From Diphasiastrum complanatum (lineage: Eukaryota; Streptophyta; Lycopodiopsida; Lycopodiales; Lycopodiaceae): 64,000 bases of DNA. Below are positions 1-14,100 of this stretch, in pieces. The notes under the pieces were generated by a model, which searched no databases, was not told the origin of the DNA, and saw only the letters and a list, made by a program, of their open reading frames with translations. The position numbers and the translations under genes are program-made. The DNA lies in NCBI GenBank assembly GCA_029204225.1, contig CM055102.1, positions 27,754,922-27,818,921 of the forward strand, given 5' to 3'. The first letter of the stretch is position 1. Every line of letters begins with the position of its first letter.

Positions 1-2550
1 TGATTCAACTCATCACAAGGAAATTTGAGTAAGTAGTTCACATTTGGTCTCATTTCATTCCTTTAATTCAATAACATTCTATTCTAGGCAAACAATGTGT
101 TGACCTCGTAGCACGAAGTAAGATCTTCAATTTGCTCCAAGTTGTTGCCTAGTCCATCGAGAAATGAATAGAAACAATGACGATCCTTGCATCTTATTAA
201 CATGAGTTGCTTGGCCTCAATGCACTTCTATGTGCGCCTTGTGGCCCTAGACATGTTGCCTGCTTGTACCTGCCCCTGCTTGCCCACTACCTACTACCTT
301 TGTCTGCCACATGTGCATGTGGGTTTTTCTCCCATAATGTTTTTGGAGTTCCTACGGTTTTCTATATATATAACATATGCCCCTATGTGTGCATGTGTCC
401 ATGTGGCTGTGGATGCCTGCAAAAAAATCTGCGTGTCAAGGAAGTTGAAAAAGTTGTAGAAAATTCAAAATCTTTGTCAGGCACACCACAACCCTGCCCC
501 TTCCCCGAAATTCAAAGTAGTCATGCTTCAACTTCTTACTAGCATGGAGCCAAAGTCATCCTCTCTTTGTCCTCATGCCAATAAGCAACATTGAGCGATG
601 ACTACTTAGGGAAAGATGAAAGGGGGTCCAGACTTGACACTTAGATAAGGATTTGACCCTTGATTGAAGGCTTCTTAATTTTGAATGCCCTTTTATTGTC
701 ACAAAGACTCATAACTTTCACACATTACCTCAATTTTAAGAACTGTAAAAAGTCAAGTTGCATTCTAGACCCTGATCTAAATTATTATGACACCAGAATT
801 TTCCATTTACAAGATCTAAAAAATATTATTGGCCAAATGTAATGAAACTCTTTGTGAGAATCTTATGGTTACTTTGAAGCTTTAGTTAGGAATATGTTGA
901 AGGCACAATTACAATATCAATCTTGAAGAAAGAAAATGTATATTGACTTGCAAATGGAGCTTGAATATTAATCATATTTAAATAGTTACTTCATAAATGT
1001 AGTTGTAGCACACTTTAAGATGTTACTTTTATGTTAATATGTTAGCGCTATACCTTTCATAATTACTCCATATAGCTTCCTGTAATAATATGATCAAACA
1101 AAACACTAAACTTTCTCGACTTTATAATAGTTAACTTTCTTAATTTGTTGCACATGTTATCTATTGATCTTTTTTTAAATCAAATCAACAACATACTACA
1201 TCTTTGACAATAGCAACACAATTACATCATTACATATGAAAGATTTGAAAATAAGCCAAATAAAAAAGAGATGTATCAACTATACTCTATTAGGAACATA
1301 ACAAAGGCTTTAATATATTAAAGAATCTAAAGGTATAAACTTTGAAAAGATCAATATACTTATTATCTAATATAGTATGTTTTTGTAGTTGTACTCACAA
1401 GCAATACATAGACATCTCATGTTTATAAATCCAAAGTGCTAAATGCCAAGTTACATTTGCTTCAAGAAACTTTCACACAATATATTTACTCTAGAAGTAT
1501 AATGTAATAGTATAGGGTATTGGAGGTCACATGTACTTTAATATGAGCACTCGTTAAGTGCATAATGAGTGGTACTACTTTAATTTTTGGAATCTAGTAC
1601 CATATTGTGAAAGACAAAATTAGCCTTTACAAACTTTCAATTCTATGTATAGTATTAAAAAAATTTGAAGTGTCTAATGATGTAGATAGTAAAAATAATG
1701 AATGAAAATGCACTAGCCAAATCTTGCATTCTATTCAATGTTCACATTTTCAAAAGTTGATGGTCATGACCAAAATATCATATCCAATCATATCAACAAT
1801 GTCAAACATATAAATACAAAAAGTATAAGCTTTCAGTCATAAAATTCTATTGAAAGTACTATAATACTTATACACAAATGCATATTGAGCCTATTTGGAC
1901 AGGAGAATTAGTCAAGAAGAATGAATGTTGATAGCTTAACAAATTATTTGACATGATTATGGAAACTGTGAATAATGAAAATGATATTTTAAAAGGACAC
2001 CCATCTCAAGGTATGTATTATTGATCGCTAGAAGTTTTGAAGATGTCATGGAAATTCCAATCCTAACAAGCTTCTCCTTGCTTTCCACCTTTCTAGTTGT
2101 AAGAAAACGCATAAGTCGATTTTCATGAGGTAATTGATGAAGGCTCACTTATCACCTATTGAGCCTCCAATGGTAAGTAATGTCCCATACCACCAACCAT
2201 CACCCTTGGTTCTAAATGAAATCATCATGAAGCTAGGAAATTGTCTTGAGTGTGCATACAAATTTACTATCCACCAACTCCCACATAGACTAAATAAATA
2301 TTGAAATCCTCTTACCGCTATATAAGGAATCAAAGAATCAAGAAACTTAAAATTGGCAAATCTTCACCAAATTAGGAAAGTTAAGATAGCATTCTTCATC
2401 ATTAGTAATCATTCAATACATTGGGCCTTAACCTAGATCTTGATCAAGTTCTCATGAGATTTTAGACACTTGAACCAAAAAATTCTTCAAGAAAGCTCTC
2501 ACTTGAACCAAACCTACCAGCTAATCTAAGAAAGATGTCTTACGTGATTG
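1..2550. other. AT-rich spacer without recognisable gene
   Basis: I see only short open frames with ordinary AT-rich composition and no domain I recognise. No LTR ends, PBS or tRNA-like boxes stand out. The stretch is probably old decayed repeat sequence, but nothing in it supports a family assignment. Confidence 0.5.
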
Positions 2551-2555
2551 TTTTT

Positions 2556-3236
2556 CTAGACAATAGTCAGATTGGGAACAATATTTCCCAATGGGTGATT
2601 TCATGTACAAACAATAGCGTGAAGCATTCTAGCATCAAATTTAGCCCATTCGCATTGTTTATGGCTTCCATCTACATTCACCAATATTCTTCAAAATAAA
2701 AGGTCCCAAGGTGCAAGTTGCAACCAATTTCTTGTGGGATATGCAAAACATGTTGCAGGTAGCCAAGTATACCATTAGAATGGCTAAAAATCCAGCCCAA
2801 TTTTATGCTAATATGGTCATTCAGCTAAGAATTTAAGTTTACAAATATGGGTATATCTTTCAATCCAAATAGAGTCTTAGGCAATTCAAACAAAAAATAA
2901 ATAAAAACAAAAAAGGCCCAAGCGCCTATCTCCAAGTTAGGACCTTCTAAGATGGTAAAGAATTTCAAAGTGTTTGCATATTGGTTAGATTTTCCTTAGG
3001 AGATGAGCTAATCTTGTGTTCCATGCTAGTTGTTTATAGGAATGGCTAGGCGAGAATGATAATTAGTCCAAAAAATGAACTAGTTCAATTGGAGGATCTG
3101 ACATCCTTTGATTAGAGAAAGTAGTAGATGTACAAAAAAATGAGTTGAAGAAGTGTATTGTTTCTAGATATATAGCTCATCAAAAAGATAAGTCAGATGA
3201 TGAGGAACCTTGGGAGAAAGAAGAAGACCTAATACT
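2556..3236 (+). pseudogene. Ty3/gypsy pol C-terminal relic (integrase end to chromodomain-like)
   Basis: A heavily decayed gypsy polyprotein end, readable only by switching frames. Around 2569-2610 a frame gives DWEQYFPMGDFMY, and the next frame gives NNSVKHSSIKFSPFALF. These match the DWxxYLPLxEFAYNxSxHxxTGYSPFMLMYG block of gypsy integrases that is better preserved at 21819-21906. Around 2725-2810 the block NFLWDMQNMLQVAKYTIRMA corresponds to the FLxDMQxMLxxAxxN segment at 21970-22020. At about 3160-3230 an acidic segment ending EEPWEKEEDL resembles the end of a chromodomain. Many stops and frame changes make this clearly nonfunctional. Its LTRs are not visible. The assignment rests on motif matching by eye. 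Confidence 0.6.
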
Positions 3237-3340
3237 TAATTTTTTTTATTTGCTCCCTTGAGAAGAATTTATCTACTGGCTCAATACATGATGACACACC
3301 TAACGTGACAAACTTGGTACCAAGGTGGAGTTCTTGTCTA

Positions 3341-3943
3341 TGTTGGAATTCGATGCTCAGCCTCAAATTCATTCAATAATGAGCATCCTGAAAAACCAGA
3401 AACAAAAGGCTCGAATTTCTGAGCAGAGGATCAAAAAATTCAGGATCAAATTTTTCTAGAATTATTCGATACCGGATCGACTCAAAAAATTCTATATTTT
3501 TTAGGACATTGTACATTTTTCGATACTTGTAAATTTTGATATTGTCGGTCTAAACTCCGACCCAACGACTACATGTTGGGAGTCTGCCCACTTTGTACAT
3601 GCAGACACTGTAATGAGGCGGTTGTAATAACTGCAACAAAAGGTAGTTGTAGATATTTTGTAGGATATCAACCCTAGAACCTTCATCAGAAAATTCTTTT
3701 AATTATTTGAGTTTTTGTAACCAGAGTTATCACTCTCAATGACTATAAGCTGAAGTTATCACTTCAAGCATTGTACTCACTATTTGATATTAATCAGAAT
3801 GCAAATTTTCAGTCCTACTACTGTATCGTTTCATTGTGCATTTTTTTGAATCATTCAATTTGAATATTGTTGTTGTTTGTGGCGTTTCTGATCCTACATG
3901 CCCCCGCTCGAGCTTTCACTGACTAACCTCTCAATTTTCGACA
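3341..3943 (+). repeat. 5' LTR of a copia derivative
   Basis: The segment starts TGTTGGAATTCG and ends TTTTCGACA, so it has TG...CA ends, and it is followed at once by an initiator-Met-type primer binding site. Length is about 603 bp. No second copy is visible in the window, so the ends are inferred from the terminal dinucleotides and the PBS position rather than from an LTR pair. Confidence 0.6.
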
Positions 3944-3955
3944 TGGTATCAGAAC
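3944..3955 (+). other. Primer binding site (tRNA-iMet type)
   Basis: TGGTATCAGAAC differs by one base from the usual plant copia PBS TGGTATCAGAGC and directly abuts the LTR end. Confidence 0.7.
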
Positions 3956-4054
3956 GGGTTGCTCAGTAATCTGCATTTCTATTGTGGATTATCAAGTCTT
4001 GTCTTTATCAAGACATCGTTGCAGCAACAATATTCTGAAATCGTTGTTTCTACA

Positions 4055-4611
4055 GCAAATGATGAAGCTTGCAAAATTGAAGGAGTTGGTAACATCCCCC
4101 TTTGCTTAGGATCTTCCAAAAGGATCAACATAGAAGGTGTTTTGTACATTCCTACAATAACAAAGAATCTATTAAGTGTTGGCCAATTGGTAGACAATGG
4201 TTTCAATGTTGATTTTTCTTCAAATAAATGCTTCATCAAGAAGAAGGGTAAGATGTTGGCTATGAACACTAGACTTAGCAAACTTTATAGGTTGGATGCA
4301 TTTGTCGATGCTAATGTTGTCATGTTGACCAAGAAGAGCAAGATATATCTACCTTCACTTGATAGCACAAAAGACTTGGACATGTCAACTCGGGTTCCAT
4401 GGAGGCTATAATCAAGGAGGAGTATGTTTTAGGCCTACCAAGGTCAATTGAGAACAAAGACAAGGTTTGTGAAGCATGTGCTTTATCCAAGGCACATAAG
4501 AAGGTGTTTCCTAACTCTATCACAAAGTCATCTCGTCCTCTTGAACTAATACACTCAGATGTGCATATTGCTAGCACCAAATCTAATGGAGGTTCGTCCA
4601 TGTTTGTAAGC
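4055..4611 (+). pseudogene. Copia pol fragment: protease end, pre-integrase, integrase start
   Basis: After only about 90 bp of leader the sequence jumps into pol, so gag is deleted. The readable protein includes the post-protease block (NDEACKIEGVGNIPLCLGSS and VLYIPTITKNLLSVGQLVDN), the pre-integrase block and the integrase start ELIHSDVHIASTKSNGGSSM. It is very close to the copia element at 56.57-57.05 kb. A 2-base insertion in an AT run near 4342 shifts the frame: there the related copy reads LWHKRLGHVNSGSMEA while this one reads into a stop at 4409-4411. The frame recovers at 4399. The fragment is useful as a reference because it retains about 71 bases that the 56.6-kb copy has lost. Confidence 0.85.
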
Positions 4612-5886
4612 TTTAATGATGAATCCTTTAAGAATCATATTGGAAAAGATATGCTTGAGACCAAAGAGGAGCTTGATCAAGAGGAGGAGCAAAATCCGAG
4701 AGCTTCAACTATTCCAAGGAGAGCTACAAGAGCAAAGATGGAGCTATCAATGCTCATTTTTGTGGACAAGGAAAGGCAAGTTGGAGAGGGAGGTACATTT
4801 TGTACTTCATTTGCTAAGTTTTGTAACGAAGTCACTTTGAATTCTAAAGTATGGAATGAAAGGTGGTTGTCATATCTGCTTACTTTTGAATGTGCTAGTA
4901 CTATGCATGATATTTTCATTCATAAGTTGAAAGATTTTGACTTCCTTTTTGAAGTGGCATATTGTGAACCTTGTATGAGAATAAGTGAATCATCCTTGAA
5001 GGACACTTATATCCATACAAGAGTATTTGGCCTCATTAGTTTCAAGTTCAACAAGTATGTAATGCAAATTGCTAGTGGTAAGCAACTGTGGACTAGTCAA
5101 TTTGGCATAAATGATCTCGGTAAGAAATTGTGGACTAGTCAGTTTGTCATAAATGATCTTGGTGATTGTTTTGTTGACTTGAAAAACTATCATGTTGAGA
5201 AGGAGAACATTATGGTTTTGAGACTTGAACACAAAGTCCTTGAAAGTCAAAGTCATGGTTTGGATCCATGTTTCCATCATCAACACCAAGAGGGAGTGAG
5301 CATGATGAAGGAAAAAGACATCAAGGAGGAACTCGAGAAGGAGCACTTGTCTCAAGGCAAAAGATACCTGAATCTACATCAATATGAAGGTTTGGGTAAA
5401 GAGAAAGGAGCAGCAAGGAAGTTTATCCATATCTTCCTTTACTCATCTTTTTATTTTGTTTTTGATAAAAAATATGCCATGTGTTTGATAATGTCCTTTC
5501 ATTATGCTAGTATGAACATTGTTTTTCATCCTATATCTTATGATGATGAAATAGTGATCATTACTACTTTGATTGGAGTTTCAAAGATGTATTCAAAGGC
5601 CTCATCTTGTGATCCATTCACTCTTGAATTTCCAATGAATGAAGACCTTCATTGGAAGGACGACAAGTTGGAGTTCAGTGTTTTGTTGGATGAAGTCAAG
5701 ATGGTGACATTACAAGCTTTGTTTGTATGTAGTTGGATATTATGGAAAGCTGCTGTTTTTCAAGTTTATTTTGAGGAGGAGACTCTCATTATACAGCCCA
5801 AGGTGTTCATTCAACAATCTACCAAAGACAAAGCTTGGATCTTGAACACAACCTTCATTGAGCTCTCACTACATTGGAGAACTTAG
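4399..5886 (+). CDS. 495-codon hybrid ORF: copia integrase start plus unknown C-terminal region
   Basis: The first 70 or so codons are copia integrase N-terminus (EACALSKAHKKVFPNS, then HSDVH with the first catalytic-type Asp). An internal deletion then joins it near 4612 to the post-integrase linker (EEQNPRASTIPRRATRAK, compare PITPRRSSRAK near 57780). From about 4806 to the stop at 5884-5886 come roughly 360 further codons that resemble nothing I recognise. RT and RNase H are absent. A 360-codon frame is unexpectedly long for AT-rich noncoding DNA. The unknown part holds a tandem duplication (KQLWTSQFGINDLG / KKLWTSQFVINDLG). It could be a captured host fragment, a variant retroelement ORF or chance. 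The ATG at 4399 lies inside integrase and is probably not a natural start. Confidence 0.45.
   Translation: MEAIIKEEYVLGLPRSIENKDKVCEACALSKAHKKVFPNSITKSSRPLELIHSDVHIASTKSNGGSSMFVSFNDESFKNHIGKDMLETKEELDQEEEQNPRASTIPRRATRAKMELSMLIFVDKERQVGEGGTFCTSFAKFCNEVTLNSKVWNERWLSYLLTFECASTMHDIFIHKLKDFDFLFEVAYCEPCMRISESSLKDTYIHTRVFGLISFKFNKYVMQIASGKQLWTSQFGINDLGKKLWTSQFVINDLGDCFVDLKNYHVEKENIMVLRLEHKVLESQSHGLDPCFHHQHQEGVSMMKEKDIKEELEKEHLSQGKRYLNLHQYEGLGKEKGAARKFIHIFLYSSFYFVFDKKYAMCLIMSFHYASMNIVFHPISYDDEIVIITTLIGVSKMYSKASSCDPFTLEFPMNEDLHWKDDKLEFSVLLDEVKMVTLQALFVCSWILWKAAVFQVYFEEETLIIQPKVFIQQSTKDKAWILNTTFIELSLHWRT
5077..5160 (+). repeat. Tandem duplication of a 42-bp unit
   Basis: Two adjacent 42-bp units, 5077-5118 and 5119-5160, both beginning GGTAAG and containing TGGACTAGTCA. 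They differ at a few positions. The unit is a multiple of three, so the surrounding open frame is preserved. Confidence 0.85.
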
Positions 5887-8391
<2,505 letters not shown>

Positions 8392-8439
8392 GTGTAGATT
8401 ATTGGATTTGGCACTCCATGCGACCTTGATGTCCACAAC

Positions 8440-8916
8440 TGTCATGACCATATTCGGTTAAGGACATGGAATAGTCCTAATATGGTAGATCGGCCCTCTA
8501 GTATTCGGAACTATTGGTCATGCCGAGATTTAATTCCATGTCGAGGCCTGTTTGTGACTAATAACCTTGAGAGGACCCAGACACTCTAATTGAGACATAT
8601 GGAGTATTGCATGTACGTGTGACGGATATAGGCAGGAGGACTGCATGAAGAGATGTGATCTATTTATAGTTGACCTGCATGGGGGTTGCATGGTTTCATG
8701 CACATGACTCTACTCTCTATATAATGAGGTAGGGATTCTCCCGTCGACATATTGGTTTAGGTTACCAGTTTCTCTCTTCTCCTCTTGGTTCACATGGCAT
8801 GGCTTCGGGGCTAGATCCAGGTTTGATCTAGGATTGGTTGGGCAGTGTGGCTCCACAGTCTCTCTTATTGTGTTCTCCTATCCTCATTTTAGGGGCAATC
8901 CTTTAGGGTCTTTACA
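8440..8916 (+). repeat. LTR, family 1, plus-strand copy
   Basis: Starts TGTCATGACCATATTCGG and ends TCTTTACA, followed by a TTGGTATCAGAG primer binding site (8917-8928). It contains a TATA-like TATATAATGAG box near 8718. A homologous LTR of almost identical length (478 bp) lies in reverse orientation at 49914-50391, which supports both ends. Confidence 0.85.
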
Positions 8917-10050
8917 TTGGTATCAGAGGCCGGCTAAGATACGGTCTTGGATGGGATGAGACAAGCCTACATTGATTTCGAAGTTTAGCGCCTGGATTTA
9001 CATCCCGAAAGGAGTGCTTTTTTTTTTTTGGAAGGAAATTATGCAATTGGATTTACAAATTCTGGATAAGTAGCATAATTTTCGAAATTATGGTAGAGTG
9101 CACTTCTACATGGTTTTTGGGTAAAAGATGCTGCAAATTTGTAGGAATCTAGATGCAATTTCATGATTTCTTGGGAAAGCTTTCAAATGGTGTTGAGTGC
9201 TCTGTAATGGTTGATTTAGTTACTTATTTCATTTCTGAATTTCTCAGCTAAAGTTGTGAATAGCATGCATCAGTCCACAATGTTCTGAATCTGCTTGTCT
9301 CTCATTGCAGGAGTTGAAGGAATTTGGATTTCCTTTCTCTAGGGACAATATGCATGTTTTCGAACTTTATTACTTTGACATTTTTGCTAAGCCAGTTTAT
9401 TTTGGAACTTTAATACTGTTGGACCTTTGGTTAAGCTGTAATTATCGGGTTTTAAACTGAATTTTTTTAAGCCGATCTTGATGAAAAGTGAAGAATAGTA
9501 TGGTTCTTAGGCATATACCCAGTATAGGAATTCGATTTCTTGGTACGATGCTATTTAGACCATTTAACTCTAGAGTATCGGTACTCCCTGGAAAATGGAG
9601 TTAAATTGTGTTTTTGATTTTTTTTCTCCTTTTCAAATCAGTGGAATATCAATTAGTTGGTTATTGTGGTTTTGATGATTTTGGTCATTAAAATTGAACA
9701 AGCCAAGGCTTTTGAGATACTTGTTAAATAATTAATGGAGGAAAATTCATGGTATTGGAGATAATTCTTTATTCGACAAAATTATTTGGATTGAATAAAG
9801 TGTAGAAAGTACCCGCATCCAAATGTTATTTCCCATTAATTACAGATAACTTTAACGAAGTAATTCTTAAGCCAGTAAGTTGAGAAGGGAGGACAATCCA
9901 ATTTTATTAGAAAATCCTAATAATAGGAATTCATAAAAAAACTGATTTCATTTACAGTTAAATCCTATGGTGAATTATATTCAAAAGATCAGACTAGTAG
10001 TGTTTTTTACTAGTAGTTGGTTTTTGTATATTTGATGGTATGAGACATCA
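8917..10050 (+). mobile_element. PBS and noncoding leader shared with the inverted copy at 48.7-49.9 kb
   Basis: From the PBS onward this stretch matches the reverse complement of about 48680-49913. Shared landmarks are the T run near 9010-9030, the block around 9640-9700, and the block around 9945-10030 that contains GATCAGACTAGTAG. I see no long frame in it. A leader over 1 kb without coding sequence suggests a LARD-like or gag-decayed element. The right edge of the shared region is approximate. Confidence 0.7.
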
Positions 10051-10649
10051 GTAATTTTGGAAAGGAAATTCTAGGACTGTAAATATCTGATGATCAATGG
10101 TGTGTTTCAGTACCTAGTCACGATATGGGAAAAATAAAACTGTTTGATTAAATTAAGGGTATTTTGAAAATTTTTGAGGTTTAATTTAGATCCCAATGTG
10201 GTATCTCATTATTTACAAAATCAGAGGCCCTCAAATCTATTTTTCGACCTTTCTTAAATAATCCTTTGCTTCTTAGTAATTTCTTGAATATAAGACATCA
10301 GACTAGTTTATATGAATTCTTTCAAGCATGAAGCTATTCTTCTGAAAGACTATTATGTCATATAAATTACTACTTGTGTGAAGACTTGGAATTCAGATAA
10401 ATTGTAAAGTTAAAGTGTTTCAGTTTCTTAAACCTAAGATATCTCTGTTGCATAAATAGATTTCAATGGAATGATTGTATTAGTCATTCGGGTTTAAAAG
10501 AAAAAGTCTTGGTTGTAATAGAGTGAATCCTAGGGGAAGCACTTATTACTAACTTTCTTGGATTTGGATATTTTCATATATCATCTTTCCAGTTAACTTT
10601 TATTGAGATTCATAATTTCTTTTAAAGGAGGCGTGAAGTGATGGGATAA

Positions 10650-12170
10650 AATTCTATTTTGCCATGGGTTGATGGCACCGAAGAGATGCCAGCCAGCACT
10701 GGCAAGGAACTTCGAGAATGGAAGGAGAAGAATGACAAAGCAATAGATGTCATCTCCTCTTCCATTGAAGACAACATTACCCTCGATCTTGCATCAATCT
10801 CTAATGCTAGAGAGATGTGGGATGCACTCACAAGCAGATTTCAGACCAAATCATGTAATCAAATAATGCATCTAGTAGATCAGCTCACCTAGGAAGAAGT
10901 CGAAGCTAGAGAGCATTATGATGACAAAATTGAATTTGACCAAGCTCTCTACATCAATAAAGACCAGTCGAAGAAGAAGACTTATTCTAAGAGGGAGTTG
11001 GCAAGAAGGCAGGATCGAAGTCACCCAAAAGCGGGAGATCAAGAAAGCAGATCGAAAGGAAGGAGCAAGCAGCAAGGCAACGACAAAAGGACATGCAACA
11101 GATGCAGACGTGATGACCACACAGTGGACACATGTTGGCTGAATCCAAAAATCGACTGCATACATTCTCACAAGAAGGGACATGCAGCCATGGATTGCTA
11201 CCAGAATCCAAGGAACAAGAAAACACAGAGCAGACTAGAGAGCTCCAATAGCACATCACATGTAGAAGAACCAGAATCCTCCAAGATGGTTGAAGAACGA
11301 GCAAGCAGAAACTCAACTGCTTATTTGTGCATGATGTATGTGCTACATCCTCAACCGACTTTCAAGAAGTCATTCTTGATTCAGGTGCAACATCACATTT
11401 TGTTACAACCAGACAGATCATTGCTTACTTCGACAATCTGATTCCTCCAGATACATAATTCTTGGAGATAGATCATGACATGAAGTGAGTGGAACTTGAG
11501 AGTGCTATGGCTCAACACGAATGTTAGAGATCGAAGATTGGATGATGTCCTATATGTGCCTACATTGCAGAAGGATCTACTATCAGTTGCAAGGATAGCA
11601 GATGCAAGCATGCGGGTGGTATTCACCAATGAGTCATGCAATGTAGTTGATGCCATCACCAGTACACTAATCACTCAAAGAAGACATAAAGGCACCATGT
11701 ATCATCTGAAGGTACGCCTACTGATAGAGTATACTCATCAAGTCCATGAGACGATGGATGTTCTATGGCATAGGAGACTGTGTCATATGAACCCAATGGC
11801 TTTGTACAAAGCAAGCCAACATGGAGCAATCATAGGAGTTAGCATCAAAGTTGCAATTAGTTCGACATCCTGTGTGATGCATGCATCAAAGGCAAGATGT
11901 CACGTACACCCTTCACCAGAGATTCCTTCAGAGCAATAGAGCTCTTGGAATTGGTACACTCCGACATCTGTGGACCCTTTGACATACTCTCTATGGGAGA
12001 ATTAAGATACTACATCACCTTCATTGATGATTTCAGTAAGTTTGCTATTGTTTTTACTTCATCCACAACAAATCTAAAGCTCTTAATAAGTTTACAGAGT
12101 ATGTAAACTGGTTTGAGAAGTGGACACGAAGGAAGGTCAAGCAGATCAGAACTGACACGTTTCAATATAA
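10650..12170 (+). pseudogene. Truncated copia gag-protease-integrase
   Basis: Starts mid-gag (PWVDGTEEMP, then REWKEKNDKAIDVI and AREMWDALTSRFQ, the UBN2-type capsid region). It carries a C-x2-C-x4-H-x4-C zinc knuckle (CNRCRRDDHTVDTC near 11095) and a second degenerate knuckle in which one Cys is Ser. The protease motif DSGATSHFVT follows near 11380, then the pre-integrase block (DDVLYVPTLQKDLLSV, LWHRRLCHMNP) and the integrase start ELVHSDICGPF...YYITFIDDFSKF. Homology stops around 12170 just after the region holding the second catalytic Asp. The frame changes several times (for example a stop at 10890-10892). RT, RNase H and the 3' LTR are missing. Whether it belongs with the LTR at 8440 or was joined to it is uncertain. 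Confidence 0.85.
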
Positions 12171-13840
12171 TCTTCTCAAAGTTGAGGCTACAATGGATGA
12201 TATAGTTGAATGGGGAACTCATTGTTTTTTTTTTTAAATTTGTTAAATGCCACGAGAAGAAAAACATACTAGTAACTTTTTTGGATCAAATGACATAGAA
12301 GTAAATGTTTTCTCTTAGAGGAGTGCCTTGCTCTGCAACTTGTGGCATTAGATAATGCACAAGTAGTGGTAGGTTAGAACTCATTGTAAGACCATTATAG
12401 TACATCATTTTTTAAGAAGACACTTGATATATAAGTTGCCATTGCCTACCATGCGTATTGTTGGATTGCTTGTAAACTACCTTGAAAAACGATAAACAAT
12501 TTGTAATTTTTTTGGTTAAAATGATGACATGTATGATGTGCATCCTTTTTAGCCTAAGCGACAAAAACTCTCGAAGGAAGTGCACAAGTTTTCAAGCTTT
12601 AACATTTTTAGTCAGGTTGACAATGGTGACTATTATGACTAATTCCATTGGCAATTCATCATAGACGAAGTCACAATATTTGTTTCGCCTACATGTGGAA
12701 AGATGTTCCTAGCTTTTAGCCTCCATTGCTTGTTGGAAACCTAGCCATTTTTTTAATTTTTTTATCAAGGCTTTTAATTTAACCTCTTGGAGTGATGATG
12801 CAACATCTGCCATGGCTGGACTTTCACTAATTTTTTATTTCCAACTTATTTTCATTTTTGTTCATAATGTTTTTATATTACAAAATAGTAAAATATATTC
12901 AAACTAGGATAGGAACAAAATTTTGATTCTAACTAGACAACAAAATTACAATTTTAGTCCTCATGTTCCAGAACTTCATATTTTTAAGTCTACATATTAA
13001 GTTTCAAGATATATTTGTCTAAGGATATAGAGCTAGCTCTCAAGTTTTTCCTTTGGATGATAATTCTTCTGGTGATATATTGATTCTTAAATATTCTATG
13101 TAACTTATTCATATACATGTCAATCATCAAATTTTATCCTCCAATGGGCAACTTTCTAATATACTTCTTGTGAAGAAAGGTTCTCAAGTCTTAACAAAAG
13201 ACTTAATGAAAGATGTAACAAAGTGTGAATGTGTCAATTATCTAAGTTCAATATGATGCCATTCTAGTTAGAGATGTTTTCTTAAGTACGAGCATTGTCT
13301 TAATTTGGATTGAACACTAATAAGCTTTGTCTCTCTTTTTTATGAATGAAAAATGTTGTATGAAGCTAGTGTTCCTCTTCACATGGTAAGAGGTTTACAA
13401 GTGGTTTTACTTTGTCTTGATAATGTTTCATCATGGCCCAAAAAGTCATGATGGCAAATGTATTTGGTGTACCAATAAAAAAGCTTCAAGATGTCATTCA
13501 AGAACGAATGTCACCCAATATTTCAAAAAATTTACTAATGTTGAGATCATGCCCAAGGGTTACTCACAAACAACATGCACATCCTTTTCAACTATCTAGC
13601 TAAAAATGTACTTTGAGGCTCTTTTCATTTTTCTTTCTTATTTTAAGAGAAGATTCTGTATCTTTAATTGGGAAATATGTTACTATTTTTACTTCTACTA
13701 TGTGTGTATTGGCATGAGTATGGAGATCCCCCCCCATTCCCTCCTAAGTACAACAATATTACTTTATACCAATAGCCTATAGACAACAATTACAAGTATT
13801 TCTAATCCGTTACATTGGTCTCAAAGGGCTTGCAAAACCT
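12171..13840. other. Spacer, no gene recognised
   Basis: AT-rich sequence directly after the truncated copia integrase. I find no continuing pol, no LTR end and no conserved motif. Confidence 0.5.
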
Positions 13841-13841
13841 C

Positions 13842-14100
13842 AATAGGTATCTTCAACTTCTTTATTGCCTTAAAAGGTAGTCTTTGAACCTCGTCAAAGG
13901 AGCAATAGCCCCAAACACGCAACCTTCAAACTTTTATCCCAAGTAGCAATGACCCCAAAGGGTAGCCTTTAAACTTCATCTAAGCAACAACCTACATAAA
14001 GGGAAACAAACATTTAAATATCCATCTAAGCACCAATGACGTAAAAGCAAGGATAGCTTTCAAACATCTTCCAATAGGAACAACGTCCCCACAAGGGGGA
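13842..14100 (+). repeat. Degenerate tandem repeat, about six units of 40-48 bp
   Basis: Successive units share a pattern like GGTAGCCTTTAAACTTCATC followed by AAGCAACAAT and CCCCAAAG. Units begin near 13842, 13873, 13919, 13959, 14001 and 14050. Divergence between units is high, so the borders are approximate. Confidence 0.55.

Noticed and set aside
187..542. Two overlapping ORFs of 90 and 111 codons
   Set aside because: Frames overlap on the same strand, composition is Cys/Leu/Tyr-rich without motif, and neither has a family resemblance.
1957..2333. Two minus-strand ORFs of 62-63 codons
   Set aside because: No recognisable motif and nothing linking them to the gypsy relic that follows on the other strand.
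10622..11674. Minus-strand ORFs of 69-109 codons
   Set aside because: They are antisense shadows of the copia gag/integrase relic on the plus strand.
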